64,000 nucleotides of DNA, from positions 2,232,001 to 2,296,000 of the forward strand of contig JAAHFU020000001.1 in the NCBI GenBank assembly GCA_010672825.2. Reading direction: 5' to 3'. The notes under the pieces were generated by a model. It saw only the letters and a list, made by a program, of their open reading frames with translations. It made no database searches and was not told the origin of the DNA. The stretch's first letter is position 1. The number at the start of each line of letters is the position of its first letter. Of this stretch, positions 1 to 9,158 are shown in pieces. This DNA comes from Leptolyngbya sp. SIO1E4 (GTDB lineage Bacteria > Cyanobacteriota > Cyanobacteriia > Phormidesmidales > Phormidesmidaceae). Position numbers and translations under genes: made by a program.

Positions 1-21
1 GTTCTATAAAAAGTGTTTATC

Positions 22-2328
22 TTACGATTCAACCGGCAGTGTGATGTAAAAAGTACTGCCCTCATTAGGGGTAGAGTTTAAGGAAACTGAACCGCCATGG
101 CGTTCGACAATCCGTTGCACTAGCGTTAATCCGATCCCGGTTCCCCCCTGGTACTTTTTAGCAGAGTGTAAGCGCTTAAAAAGCCTAAAGATGCTGCTGT
201 GATGTTTTTCCGGGATACCAATCCCATTGTCTTTGACATACAGCGTTACGGTTTGACCCATCGCCTGAGACGAGGCTTCAGAAACGGACTGATCGGCATA
301 ATGTAACCCAATTTCAATGTGCTTCATATGGTGCTCATTATATTTGATAGCATTACTAATCAAATTTGTGAACATTTCTCTGAGCTGTACGGAGTTCCCT
401 GAAATTGCGGGTAAGGGTTCTTCTATCTGAAACTTGACCTCTGCCTTTGAAAAGCGTACGTGAAAAAGTTCGGTAACCTCCCGCAGCAGTTCTGAAATAT
501 TGAGGGGCGTTTTGACGATTTCTGTTTGCCCTAGGCGTGAATAGTGCAGCAGAGAATCAATCAGGCTTTCCATGCGTTGGGCCAGTTTAGAAATCCCGGT
601 TAAATAACCCCTGCCTTCTTCAGTCAGTAAATTAGAAAAGTCTTCTAGTAAAAAGTTTGAATAGTTGTGGATACCTCTCAAGGGTTCCTTCAAATCGTGA
701 GATGCTGCATAGGCAAATGCGTCTAGCTCGTTATTACTGGTCATAAGCTGTCGATTGAGTTCTGCGAGTGCATCAGCCTGGCGCAGCACCGTGCTCACGA
801 TCGCATTCTTGAGGGCAAATACGCTACTGATTTCACAGGCTTTCCAGGGCAAAGACTTGCCATGGACGGTTTCTTGCCAGCGTTCAAAAGATTGACGGGG
901 TGTGAGATACAGGCTGCCATCTGCCAGGACCTTGGCTGGCTTATTCGGGTTGCCTGCCCAGGTCACCGACTGGGTGACTTCAGGCCGAAACCAGACAATA
1001 TAGTTCTTGGTCAGACGCGTGATGGATAAGGCAAGCAGACCGCTGGCGATCGCCTGATAGTTTTTAGCGGGTGGATAATGCTCAGAGAGATTTTGAGTGA
1101 CGTACAGATCATCTTGAATTTCGTCCCTTACCCATTCCATTAAAGCTTCGACTTGTTTGGGGCTAGGGGTTTTGCCGAGTAAAGAGAGCCCATCATCGGT
1201 ATAGATGGCTGCGCCTTGGGCGCTGACCAGCTCTAATAAGGTAGAGGCATTGTTGCTTAAACTTTGGGTAAAGGCATCTTCAGTCGATAAGCTGTCAATC
1301 AGGCATGTCTGTAGTGTTTGGACGTGTGTCCTGTGCTGTAAATCTTCAATATCCTCCTTGGATGCCAGTTCAAGGGACATTGCCTGACCCAAGAATTCAC
1401 AGGATGTTCGGATCTGGTAGCTGACATACCGGGGCACAGAGTTATGGCAGGCGATGAGGCCCCAAAGCTGGCCATTCTTGATTAATGAAATCGACATGGA
1501 CGCCTGAACGCCCATATTTTTGAGGTACTCAATGTGGAGGGGTGACACGCTCCGTAACACGGAATAGCTCAAGTCTAGGGGAGGCAGGGGAGGGGAGGCT
1601 TCATCCCCCACCAACGCGACAGGCTGATAGCCCACATCTGGAATAATCCGCAGCCAGTTCAGCAGGTAAAGCCGTCGCGCCGGGGCCGGAATGTCTGTCG
1701 AGGGATACCGTAGACCGAGAAAGGTTTCTAAGCCCTCTTGCACACTCTCTGCTTCAACAATGCCGCTGCCATCGCCTTCGAAGCGGTAAATCATAACCCG
1801 GTCATATCCGGTTAAATGACGGACATCTTCCACTACCACTTTGCAGAGTTCCTGCAGAGTATGTGTTTTTTGCAGCTTAATGAGGGTCGTTTTGACCAAT
1901 CGATAAAAGTTGAAAAAGTCGGTTTTTCCAGCAGCAGGAATCATTTCAAGCTCAAAAAGAACCCGATCCTGACTGCGATGAACAATCCCTTCAAAGGTCA
2001 ATGCCCCAGCTGGGGTTTCAAGCTCGACGGGAATCGGATTCAGGGCCTCAAAATCCCCTAGTAGGGAGTGCTTCAGGTTGTCCAGCACCCGAGTCCCAAC
2101 AAGAGATTCTAAAGATGTCCCCAGTATGGCTTGAGGGCTGAGCCCGATTAAGCTTTCGATGTTATGGCTGACTTGAACAATGACAAAGTCCGGCTCCTGC
2201 AGCGCAAAGAGAATTCCATGGGGCTGGATCGCACTCGGAATGTGCACCTGCTCACGATCACAGTTGGTCAAACTGACAGTCTCTGCTGTGATAACTTGCT
2301 CAAAAGGCTTTGGTGCTGATGTGGCCAT
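22..2328 (-). CDS. Bacteriophytochrome-type sensor histidine kinase (CphB-like)
   Basis: This is a red/far-red photoreceptor kinase of 768 residues with PAS, GAF and PHY domains followed by HisKA and HATPase. Cys23, in the N-terminal motif LTNCDREQVHIPSAIQPHG, is the biliverdin attachment site of bacteriophytochromes. The GAF position that carries the bilin cysteine in Cph1 is Leu264 here, next to the conserved His265 (SPLHIEYLKNMGV), so biliverdin rather than phycocyanobilin is the expected chromophore. The PASDIP-like motif is YPSTDIP (208-214) and the PHY tongue carries PRQSF near 478. The phospho-acceptor is His544 in ASHDLKEPL, and the N box (NLISNAIKYN) and G boxes (DNGIGIP, GGTGIGL) are intact. 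No response regulator lies beside it, so the partner is unknown. Length and domain order are normal for the family. Confidence 0.95.
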   Translation of the reverse strand: MATSAPKPFEQVITAETVSLTNCDREQVHIPSAIQPHGILFALQEPDFVIVQVSHNIESLIGLSPQAILGTSLESLVGTRVLDNLKHSLLGDFEALNPIPVELETPAGALTFEGIVHRSQDRVLFELEMIPAAGKTDFFNFYRLVKTTLIKLQKTHTLQELCKVVVEDVRHLTGYDRVMIYRFEGDGSGIVEAESVQEGLETFLGLRYPSTDIPAPARRLYLLNWLRIIPDVGYQPVALVGDEASPPLPPLDLSYSVLRSVSPLHIEYLKNMGVQASMSISLIKNGQLWGLIACHNSVPRYVSYQIRTSCEFLGQAMSLELASKEDIEDLQHRTHVQTLQTCLIDSLSTEDAFTQSLSNNASTLLELVSAQGAAIYTDDGLSLLGKTPSPKQVEALMEWVRDEIQDDLYVTQNLSEHYPPAKNYQAIASGLLALSITRLTKNYIVWFRPEVTQSVTWAGNPNKPAKVLADGSLYLTPRQSFERWQETVHGKSLPWKACEISSVFALKNAIVSTVLRQADALAELNRQLMTSNNELDAFAYAASHDLKEPLRGIHNYSNFLLEDFSNLLTEEGRGYLTGISKLAQRMESLIDSLLHYSRLGQTEIVKTPLNISELLREVTELFHVRFSKAEVKFQIEEPLPAISGNSVQLREMFTNLISNAIKYNEHHMKHIEIGLHYADQSVSEASSQAMGQTVTLYVKDNGIGIPEKHHSSIFRLFKRLHSAKKYQGGTGIGLTLVQRIVERHGGSVSLNSTPNEGSTFYITLPVES

Positions 2329-2546
2329 ACCCGCCCACGCTTGAAGGTATTTTGAGTTCTGTGTAGATTATCTTCAAAATATATAAATTTATCAATGATC
2401 CATCGCTGTGTAGACTGGACTGCTATGGGTGTGGGCTACACGAATGTGGCCCGATGGGTTGGGTGTGCGATCACGTCAGCGACCCTGCTTGGCTGGCTCA
2501 GATGCTGTAGGGGGCCAGGGCAGGGGAGAAACTGCCAGTGGGGGCT

Positions 2547-3782
2547 TTATTCGTCTGCCCGGCCAATGACAGCGACTGCAGCCTCTAGGGCGATCGCCAC
2601 ATGGGTCCAATGAGTGCCGCCCTGACAATAAACAATGTAGGGCTCCCGCAGAGGGCCATCGGCGGACAGCTCAGAAGTGCTGCCGTCAATAAATGTGCCC
2701 CCTGCCATCACTAACTCACTCTCATAGCCTGGCATCCCAGCGGGTACAGGTTCCACATACGCGTCCACAGGGGACTGTTGCTGGATCGCTTTGCAGAACG
2801 CGATGAGTTTTTCCCGAGACCCTAGCTGAATCGCCTGGATGACATCTCGTTGCTGTGCTTCTGCAGGCGGATTGACGGGATACCCTAAGTCGGCGCAGGT
2901 GGCCGCAATGAGCGCATTTCCTTTCATGGCTTCACCGACCATCTGCGGGGCCAAAAATAATCCCTGAAAGAAAAGACGATTTTGACCCAGGCTCGACCCA
3001 CCGCTACTGCCGATACCCGGTGCTGTTAGCCGACACATCGCAGCGTCTACTAGCGCTGCTCGTCCGGCAATGTATCCCCCTGTCGTGGCAATGGTGCCCC
3101 CTGGATTTTTGATCAATGACCCTGCCATCAGATCGGCTCCAACACCAGTGGGTTCACGGTCTTCGACAAACTCTCCATAGCAGTTGTCCACGAAACAAAT
3201 CACATCAGGCTTTTGCTGTTTGACGGTGTGGACAATCCTTTCGATTTCTGTGATGGTGAGGCTTCTACGCCAGCTATAGCCGCACGATCGCTGGATCAAA
3301 ATCATGCGGGTGCGATCGCTTACAGCCCCTGCTAACCGATCCCAATCTAATTTACCGGCCATATTAAGGGATAATTCCCTATAGGTAACGCCAAACTCCT
3401 TCAGGGAACCCTGGCTATTGCCTCTGAGTCCAATCACTTCTTCTAATGTGTCATAGGGCGCCCCTGCTACGGTAAGCAGTTCGTCTCCTGGCCTCAGAAT
3501 GCCGAATAAGGCGCACGCAATTGCGTGAGTGCCAGACACAAACTGCACACGTACCGCAGCAGCTTCTGCCTGCATGACACTGGCAAAGACGTGATCCAGC
3601 GTGTCACGACCTAAGTCATTGTGACCATATCCAGAGACACTCGCAAAATGATGGCTTCCTACCCTATGCTCACGCATGGCTTTTAGCACTCGGCTCAAAT
3701 TGGCCTTGACCTGCATGTCAATGCCCCAAAAGATCTGGGAGAGTGTGCCCTCAGATGTTTTCAGTGTTTCTGGGCAGTTCAT
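2547..3782 (-). CDS. Methionine gamma-lyase family / aluminium resistance PLP protein
   Basis: This 411-residue protein has fold-type I PLP-dependent features of the family annotated as methionine gamma-lyase-like or aluminium resistance protein. Visible are the cofactor region SGTHAIACALFG (83-94), the aspartate region FVDNCYGEFVE near 197-207 and the presumed Schiff-base lysine Lys225 in SLIKNPGG. The substrate is not established for this family, so no specific reaction is claimed. The gene stands alone, and only about 86 bp separate it from the divergent desC, so the two promoters share that interval. The N-terminus has a later Met at residue 23, which leaves the start slightly uncertain. 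Confidence 0.85.
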   Translation of the reverse strand: MNCPETLKTSEGTLSQIFWGIDMQVKANLSRVLKAMREHRVGSHHFASVSGYGHNDLGRDTLDHVFASVMQAEAAAVRVQFVSGTHAIACALFGILRPGDELLTVAGAPYDTLEEVIGLRGNSQGSLKEFGVTYRELSLNMAGKLDWDRLAGAVSDRTRMILIQRSCGYSWRRSLTITEIERIVHTVKQQKPDVICFVDNCYGEFVEDREPTGVGADLMAGSLIKNPGGTIATTGGYIAGRAALVDAAMCRLTAPGIGSSGGSSLGQNRLFFQGLFLAPQMVGEAMKGNALIAATCADLGYPVNPPAEAQQRDVIQAIQLGSREKLIAFCKAIQQQSPVDAYVEPVPAGMPGYESELVMAGGTFIDGSTSELSADGPLREPYIVYCQGGTHWTHVAIALEAAVAVIGRADE

Positions 3783-3868
3783 TGGAAGTTAATTTCTACA
3801 CCTGGCTTATGTAGAGTTTATTCTCCCGTGAGTTTGTATCTTCCTGTCCAAGAATTGAGAAATATCGA

Positions 3869-4684
3869 ATGACTGTCGCAAGTAATTTTGTTAAGCCCCG
3901 CCTTAACTGGCCTACTACCATCTTTATGGTAGCTATTCACTCTTTAGTATTTCTTGCTTTCATCCCAGGCAATACCTCTTGGGGTGCGGTGGGTGTGGCA
4001 CTATTGCTGCACTGGATCACCGGGTGTTTAGGCATTACCCTGGGATGGCACCGTCTGATTGCCCACCGGAGTTTTCAGGTGCCTCGATGGCTAGAGTATT
4101 TTTTCGTCTTTTGCGGGACTTTAGCCTGTCAACATGGTCCGATTGAGTGGGTTGGCCTGCATCGCCACCATCATCGTTATTCTGATAAAAACAATGACCA
4201 CCACGATTCTGGCAAAGGTTTCTGGTGGAGTCATATGGGCTGGTTACTCCGTCAAGTCCCAGCTGAAGAAGATATTCCCCAATTTACTCGCGATATTAGT
4301 TCTGACCCTGTTTATCAGTTTTTTGAAAAATATTTCTTGGCACTGCAGCTTCCCCTGGCAGTAGCGCTCTATCTGTGGGGCGGGTGGCCCTTTGTGATTT
4401 GGGGAATTTTTGTGCGCTTGGTCGTGGTGTACCACTGCACCTGGCTAGTCAATAGCGCCACTCACAAATTTGGATATCGTAGCCATGAAACCGATGACGC
4501 CTCGACCAATTGCTGGTGGGTTGCTGTCGTGACCTATGGCGAAGGCTGGCACAATAATCATCATGCATTTCAATATTCTGCCCGTCACGGTCTGAAATGG
4601 TGGGAAATAGATCTGACATGGATGCATATCCGGTTGTTGAAGGCATTGGGTTTAGCGTCCAAAGTCAAACTGGTGGACAGCTAA
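3869..4684 (+). CDS. desC: Acyl-lipid delta-9 fatty acid desaturase
   Basis: This is a membrane di-iron desaturase of 271 residues. In cyanobacteria the DesC family puts the first double bond into stearoyl chains on membrane glycerolipids. The three histidine clusters that bind iron are all present: HRLIAH (61-66), HRHHH (98-102) and HNNHH (228-232). Hydrophobic segments near residues 15-55 and 150-195 fit the usual transmembrane pairs. The sequence PIEWVGLHRHHHRYSD is characteristic of the delta-9 class rather than of DesA or DesB. It is divergent from the PLP-protein gene, and a GC-rich hairpin follows the stop. Desaturase genes are often cold-regulated, but no specific regulatory site was recognised here. 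Confidence 0.93.
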   Translation: MTVASNFVKPRLNWPTTIFMVAIHSLVFLAFIPGNTSWGAVGVALLLHWITGCLGITLGWHRLIAHRSFQVPRWLEYFFVFCGTLACQHGPIEWVGLHRHHHRYSDKNNDHHDSGKGFWWSHMGWLLRQVPAEEDIPQFTRDISSDPVYQFFEKYFLALQLPLAVALYLWGGWPFVIWGIFVRLVVVYHCTWLVNSATHKFGYRSHETDDASTNCWWVAVVTYGEGWHNNHHAFQYSARHGLKWWEIDLTWMHIRLLKALGLASKVKLVDS

Positions 4685-4696
4685 AACTCGCCTTGG

Positions 4697-4723
4697 ATTC
4701 CGGGCAAACTCAAGGCCCGGAAT
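4697..4723 (+). terminator. Terminator-like hairpin after desC
   Basis: A perfect 9-bp inverted repeat (ATTCCGGGC / GCCCGGAAT, 9-nt loop) begins 12 nt after the desC stop. There is no clear U tract, so it could be a terminator or an mRNA 3'-end stabiliser. Confidence 0.5.
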
Positions 4724-4790
4724 TCAACCCCCTGCTCGCAGGCCATCTTGCTTTACGGAAAGATTGTGTCGTCTTGAGGTATTCAAGCTC

Positions 4791-5141
4791 ATGCCACTCA
4801 TCAAAGTGCAAACCTCGATTCCTGCTCCTGCTAAGGCTGATGTAGAAGCTCTGCTGAAGCAACTCTCTAGCAGCCTTGCCACCCATTTGGGTAAGCCAGA
4901 GTCCTACGTGATGACTGCGTTTGAAGGGGATATTCCCATGACGTTTTCAGGCTCTACTGACCCTGTCTGTTATGTGGAAATTAAAAGCGTCGGCACCATG
5001 GGCGCTAAAACGAAAGCCATGAGCCAAGATTTTTGTACCCAAATAGAAACTACCCTGGGTGTTCCTAAAAACCGCACCTACATTGAATTCGCGGATGCGG
5101 CTGGAGCCATGTGGGGATGGAACGGCAGCACATTTGGTTAA
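4791..5141 (+). CDS. MIF-family tautomerase
   Basis: This small protein of 116 residues belongs to the macrophage migration inhibitory factor / phenylpyruvate tautomerase superfamily. The start ATG at 4791 was chosen because it puts Pro2 (PLIKVQTS) at the mature N-terminus, and that proline is the catalytic base of the superfamily. An upstream extension of nine codons in the same frame would bury it. The central segment ESYVMTAFEGDIPMTFSGS and the NRTYIEF segment match the trimer core of MIF-like proteins. The physiological substrate in bacteria is unknown. It reads towards dnaX, with only 36 bp of imperfectly repeated AAAACCG-type sequence between the two stops. Confidence 0.85.
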   Translation: MPLIKVQTSIPAPAKADVEALLKQLSSSLATHLGKPESYVMTAFEGDIPMTFSGSTDPVCYVEIKSVGTMGAKTKAMSQDFCTQIETTLGVPKNRTYIEFADAAGAMWGWNGSTFG

Positions 5142-5177
5142 AACCGTTGGTGATTAAAACCGTGATCAAACCGTTGA

Positions 5178-7175
5178 TTAAAACGGCACATCGCTATCGG
5201 AGGCAGCAGGCGGTTTGATGGTTACATCCTTCTGCTGCTTCTGTTTGTCAACGGCTTGTTCAACTTCGTCCTCCTCTAAGGACACGATTTGACCGTTAAA
5301 GAACTCTGCAAAATTCTTAACGGCTCGATCAAAATCGGAAGTGGGTGTCCATGGCGGCGAGGGGTTGGGCACTGGGGGCTCAGGACGTGACCCTGGCGGT
5401 GTTGCTGGTGTTGCCTGCGAAAAGCTGTTAGGGCTTGCCGGTGACCGGGGGCTGGGTGGCCGACTCGCATCAGCAGAGGGCATGACGGGTGGATTGACCG
5501 GCCTTGCGGTTGGTGGTCTAGCCTCGCCTGAGGGCTGACTACTGGCAGGTGCCTCCGCAACTTCTAATGTGACTTTGACAGGCTGATTAAAGAGCTGTTG
5601 GAAGGCGGTCTCAATATTCGACACCCGGCCTTGGGCCATTTTGAACAAAGGCTTAGACTTGATGCCAATGCGGGCACTCTGTCCGTCGTAGCTCAACAGA
5701 TGCCCCTGTTGCTGCATCAAAGCACGCGTGCCCAAGGGCTGCAAGTAGGCCATCACCTGTGCCCAAATTTGTGGAAGGTCTGCCGCAGGGGTGGCTGATG
5801 GGGCTACAGACTCTGTGACGGGAGAGGGGAGCGCAGCATCAGTCGGCGTTGTTGTCTCAGCTGCTGATGAAGGCGGTGGGGTAGCCACCGCCTCTGGGGT
5901 GGCTGCTTCTGCCATTTGAGGTCTGGGAGGCTGCGCAGGCACAGGCGTGGCTTTTGGCGAGGGAGAAGCCGTGACAGGGGGCGCAACCGGAGGCGGTGTG
6001 CTCGATTTCCCGGCACCGGAGCGGGTTGGGGGGGGCGCAGATTTCTGAGGGGGGGCAGCGGCGATCGCCCCTGCCCCTGCTAACAGGGTCGAAGGCAGTA
6101 AACCCATCAGGGTGACCTCTAGCCACAGGCGTGGCTGCGTGGTGTTACGGAGCTGGGTCTCTGCCTGCCGTAGGGTCTGCTGCCCGGACAGCAACAGCGG
6201 CAACTCTAGCGACTGCACAAACGTGCGCATTGCTTCCCAGGTGGGCGGAGTCACGGCGACGAGATCGGCGCGCTGCCCAGCCGTCTTGGCAATGATGAGA
6301 TCGCGATAAAACCCGGCCAGGTTTTGCAGCACGATCATGGGTTCACGCCCCCGATCCATCAGCTTGCGGGCGGTTTCTATCATTACGACGCCATCATCAG
6401 TGGCGATCGCCTGCACCAGCGACAACAAATCCCGCTCTGGGACTGCCCCCACCAAATCCCATACTTTCTCAGCCGTCACGGGGGGAACCAGCAAACTCAA
6501 CTGATCGAGCAAACTTTCAGCGTCCCGTAGACCGCCCTGGGCAATCTGGGCCACTAGCCGCAAGGCCTCTTCCGTAATTTCGATCGCTTCTTGTTGGGCA
6601 ATGGTTTGCAAATGGTTCACCATTGCTTCTAGGGGAATCCGGCGAAAATCAAACCGCTGGCAGCGAGAGATGATAGTAGGCAACACCCGCTGCGGATCGG
6701 TCGTCGCCAGGACAAAAACGACATGGGCCGGGGGTTCTTCCAGGGTTTTGAGTAAGGCATTGAACGCTGCCGTGCTGAGCATGTGGCACTCATCGACCAC
6801 ATATACCTTGTAGCGGCACTGCACCGGGGCAAACTGGGCCCGTTCAATCAGTTCGCGGATATTGTCGACGCCGGTATTGCTGGCAGCATCGATTTCTACA
6901 ATGTCTAGGATGGAACCATTGTTAATACCTCGGCAAACCTCACACTGGCCACAGGGGCTGGAATCGGGGGCTGCATGGCTGAGGCAGTTGAGAGATTTTG
7001 CTAAAATCCGTGCGCTAGAGGTTTTGCCCGTTCCCCGAGGGCCACAAAACAGATAGGCAGGGGCGATGCGCTGCTGCTCTAGTGCGTGGCTCAGCGTTGT
7101 GGCGATCGCATCTTGCCCCACCAGCTGAGTGAAGGTTTGGGGGCGATATTTGTGGTGGAGTGGCTCATAACCCAT
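5178..7175 (-). CDS. dnaX: DNA polymerase III subunit gamma/tau
   Basis: This is the clamp-loader ATPase of the replicative polymerase, 665 residues long. The N-terminal AAA+ domain has Walker A GPRGTGKT (45-52), zinc-module cysteines at 64, 75, 78 and 81, Walker B VYVVDECH (124-131) and sensor-1 region ATTDPQR. From about residue 365 the chain becomes a Pro/Ala/Ser-rich linker, with a small folded block around 470-550 and a further low-complexity stretch up to the acidic C-terminus. No intein interrupts the ATPase domain, although some cyanobacterial dnaX genes carry one. No obvious A-rich slippery site for a short gamma form was recognised. The start ATG gives MGYEPLHHKYRPQTF, the usual family beginning. 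Confidence 0.97.
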   Translation of the reverse strand: MGYEPLHHKYRPQTFTQLVGQDAIATTLSHALEQQRIAPAYLFCGPRGTGKTSSARILAKSLNCLSHAAPDSSPCGQCEVCRGINNGSILDIVEIDAASNTGVDNIRELIERAQFAPVQCRYKVYVVDECHMLSTAAFNALLKTLEEPPAHVVFVLATTDPQRVLPTIISRCQRFDFRRIPLEAMVNHLQTIAQQEAIEITEEALRLVAQIAQGGLRDAESLLDQLSLLVPPVTAEKVWDLVGAVPERDLLSLVQAIATDDGVVMIETARKLMDRGREPMIVLQNLAGFYRDLIIAKTAGQRADLVAVTPPTWEAMRTFVQSLELPLLLSGQQTLRQAETQLRNTTQPRLWLEVTLMGLLPSTLLAGAGAIAAAPPQKSAPPPTRSGAGKSSTPPPVAPPVTASPSPKATPVPAQPPRPQMAEAATPEAVATPPPSSAAETTTPTDAALPSPVTESVAPSATPAADLPQIWAQVMAYLQPLGTRALMQQQGHLLSYDGQSARIGIKSKPLFKMAQGRVSNIETAFQQLFNQPVKVTLEVAEAPASSQPSGEARPPTARPVNPPVMPSADASRPPSPRSPASPNSFSQATPATPPGSRPEPPVPNPSPPWTPTSDFDRAVKNFAEFFNGQIVSLEEDEVEQAVDKQKQQKDVTIKPPAASDSDVPF

Positions 7176-7214
7176 AGCTCTACGATACCGGGGTCAACCG
7201 CAAGCTGCACCCCA

Positions 7215-8858
7215 TTAGGAGACTCCCGTGAATTCTTCATACCATTGCTGCCAGCTTTGCCAGGCCAGCGGCTCGGAGGCGGTTCCCTTTTGGAGTAAAA
7301 CCACGCCATTGCGAAACTCAAGAATGCCGTATCTTTGTGTGTTTAACAGCTCATTCACGATGACACTAAACGAGTCGAGTTCTCTGCGATCGCGGCGAAA
7401 GGCCACCTGATACCGCTGTAACCGCCAAAAATCGGCCACGATGTAGTCTGCATCCTGGGTGACTCCCGCGTCATCTATAAAAGAGAACACTGGCAACCGC
7501 AGCACGGCCCGCCGTCCAGACACATGGGGAACGATATGGTTGGTCGCAGACACACTCGCCTCTGAGGGGATTTGGGCCACAAGCTGGTTCATATCACCGG
7601 CACGCTGCCATTGGGTTAAAGGCGGCACATACACCCACGGCTGAAACGAATCGGGCAAGATAAAGTAGAACACTCGGTTAGAGTTTGCGATCGGCACAAA
7701 GACTAGTGAAATCAGTAAACAGGCACTCCAAAACCGACGAAAGTTGCGAGACGGGCTACGAGGTTCGAGAGATGCCAAGGGCTGATTGAAGCGGGCGAAC
7801 CCTTGGCCCGCCCACCATAGAATGCCTCCATAAAACATGGCGGGCACAACAGAGAGGGCATATCGAATACTGGTGTTTAAGCCTGAGTCTGCCAGGGTTA
7901 ATTTCATTAAAGGAAACGCTGACATCAGCCAAGCCGCTGGGGAAACCGCTGGGACAAAAGCGAGGGGTAACCAGTGGCCTACTAAATATTCCAGCCGGTC
8001 TTCCGGGGGGGAAACGAGTGACTGCAATAACTTACCCGGCTGACTGAGTAAGGCCCACAGCACTTCCAGCGTCGTTGCTTCATCGCCCTCTATAAACTCC
8101 CCAAACTCCTCAATCATGAACCGTTTGGAAATGTCGTCTGAAAAGAAGGGCATGAAGACATTGGTCACCAGCAAGAAATAGATACCGCTGAGGACACAGA
8201 CCCCCAACCCAATGCGAGGATATCGACGGCTAGCCAGCATGTACGCGCCTACACCAAAGAGGGCGATCGCACTGTCTTCTCTCACCGCCAGAATGGCCAG
8301 ACACAGCAGCGCGAAAATCCACCATCGTCGCCTTTCCATCGCCAGCAGCAGGCCAAACATAAAGAGGGGCATCTGGCTCAGATCATGAAAGTTGGCCAGT
8401 ATCGGATTGAGCACCGCCAATGCTCCATAAAAACTGACCATGATGCCTAGGGAGAGGCGCGGCTCTAAATACTGTCTCGCCAGGGCATAGAGCAGAACGC
8501 CTGCCAGTGTGGTGAAGGCGGCCTGCAGCACGCAGAGGGTGACTGGAGACGGAAACAGGGCGTAAATTGGCAACCACAGCAGCAAAGCCGGGGTGAAGTG
8601 TTGCCCTAGGCGATGGTAATTCACCATCGGCAGCTCACCGCTGTGCACCACATTGGTGGATAGCTGCGATGATGCCGAACTTTGGAAAAAGCGACCGTGG
8701 GCATTATTCCAAAACACCTGGTTAAAAATGCCTTGGTCATAGGAGGCGTAGTAGGTGAAATAACGATGCAGCAACAACCCGGCTACAATCACAAAAAATG
8801 TCGCTGCAATCAGCGCAACCCGCTTTACACCTGGTTCTTTGCGCCAACTTAAAATCAT
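7215..8858 (-). CDS. DUF2079 family polytopic membrane protein
   Basis: This 547-residue integral membrane protein has about ten hydrophobic segments. It shows the DUF2079 hallmark near the N-terminus, YYASYDQGIFNQVFWNNAHG, followed by NYHRLGQHFTPALLLWLPIYALFPSP. The overall layout, with membrane spans first and a soluble C-terminal part of about 150 residues, resembles GT-C type glycosyltransferases, but no reaction has been established for the family. It lies 39 bp upstream of dnaX on the same strand and may be co-transcribed with it. The start ATG gives MILSWRKEPG, followed by the first membrane span. Confidence 0.85.
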   Translation of the reverse strand: MILSWRKEPGVKRVALIAATFFVIVAGLLLHRYFTYYASYDQGIFNQVFWNNAHGRFFQSSASSQLSTNVVHSGELPMVNYHRLGQHFTPALLLWLPIYALFPSPVTLCVLQAAFTTLAGVLLYALARQYLEPRLSLGIMVSFYGALAVLNPILANFHDLSQMPLFMFGLLLAMERRRWWIFALLCLAILAVREDSAIALFGVGAYMLASRRYPRIGLGVCVLSGIYFLLVTNVFMPFFSDDISKRFMIEEFGEFIEGDEATTLEVLWALLSQPGKLLQSLVSPPEDRLEYLVGHWLPLAFVPAVSPAAWLMSAFPLMKLTLADSGLNTSIRYALSVVPAMFYGGILWWAGQGFARFNQPLASLEPRSPSRNFRRFWSACLLISLVFVPIANSNRVFYFILPDSFQPWVYVPPLTQWQRAGDMNQLVAQIPSEASVSATNHIVPHVSGRRAVLRLPVFSFIDDAGVTQDADYIVADFWRLQRYQVAFRRDRRELDSFSVIVNELLNTQRYGILEFRNGVVLLQKGTASEPLAWQSWQQWYEEFTGVS

Positions 8859-9158
8859 TCCCGCGACTCCTGGTACCTATCAACCTTGCTGTTTCAACTG
8901 CGCGATCTCAGCGGTCTTTGCTGAGCAGTCTGGATAATCCGTCAGCTGAATACCGCTGCTGTCGCCACATTTTCTCATGGAGACCCTTCATTCCTCAGCG
9001 GGATTCCGGAGTTCTGAGAGGCTGAATCCCGCTGATTAATTTTTGATGCACGGATAATCTGAGGATATCTTTAGCTTTGGGACAACTGCATTAGGATTAC
9101 GGAGTCAGTCCAACCGCTCAGAATAGGTAACCCCAACGCTATTGACCTCGTAACACCC
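8859..9158. other. Divergent intergenic region
   Basis: This 300-bp gap separates the leftward DUF2079 gene from the rightward flavoprotein gene. No plausible coding sequence was seen. Its main structure is the hairpin at 8995-9035, listed separately. Confidence 0.6.
8995..9044 (+). terminator. Rightward terminator-like hairpin with no upstream gene
   Basis: A perfect 11-bp inverted repeat (TCAGCGGGATT at 8995-9005, AATCCCGCTGA at 9025-9035) is followed on the + strand by TTAATTTTTG. It looks like an intrinsic terminator for rightward transcription, but no rightward gene precedes it. It could end a small RNA or act as an attenuator in the leader of the flavoprotein gene at 9159. Confidence 0.5.

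Noticed and set aside
5142-5190. AAAACCGTT-type imperfect direct repeats between the tautomerase and dnaX stops
   Set aside because: They are only partly repeated and cover the two gene ends; they are not regular enough for a CRISPR or iteron array.
5804-6126. Gln/Arg/Pro-rich frames inside dnaX
   Set aside because: They are shadows of the low-complexity Pro/Ala-rich linker of the dnaX product.
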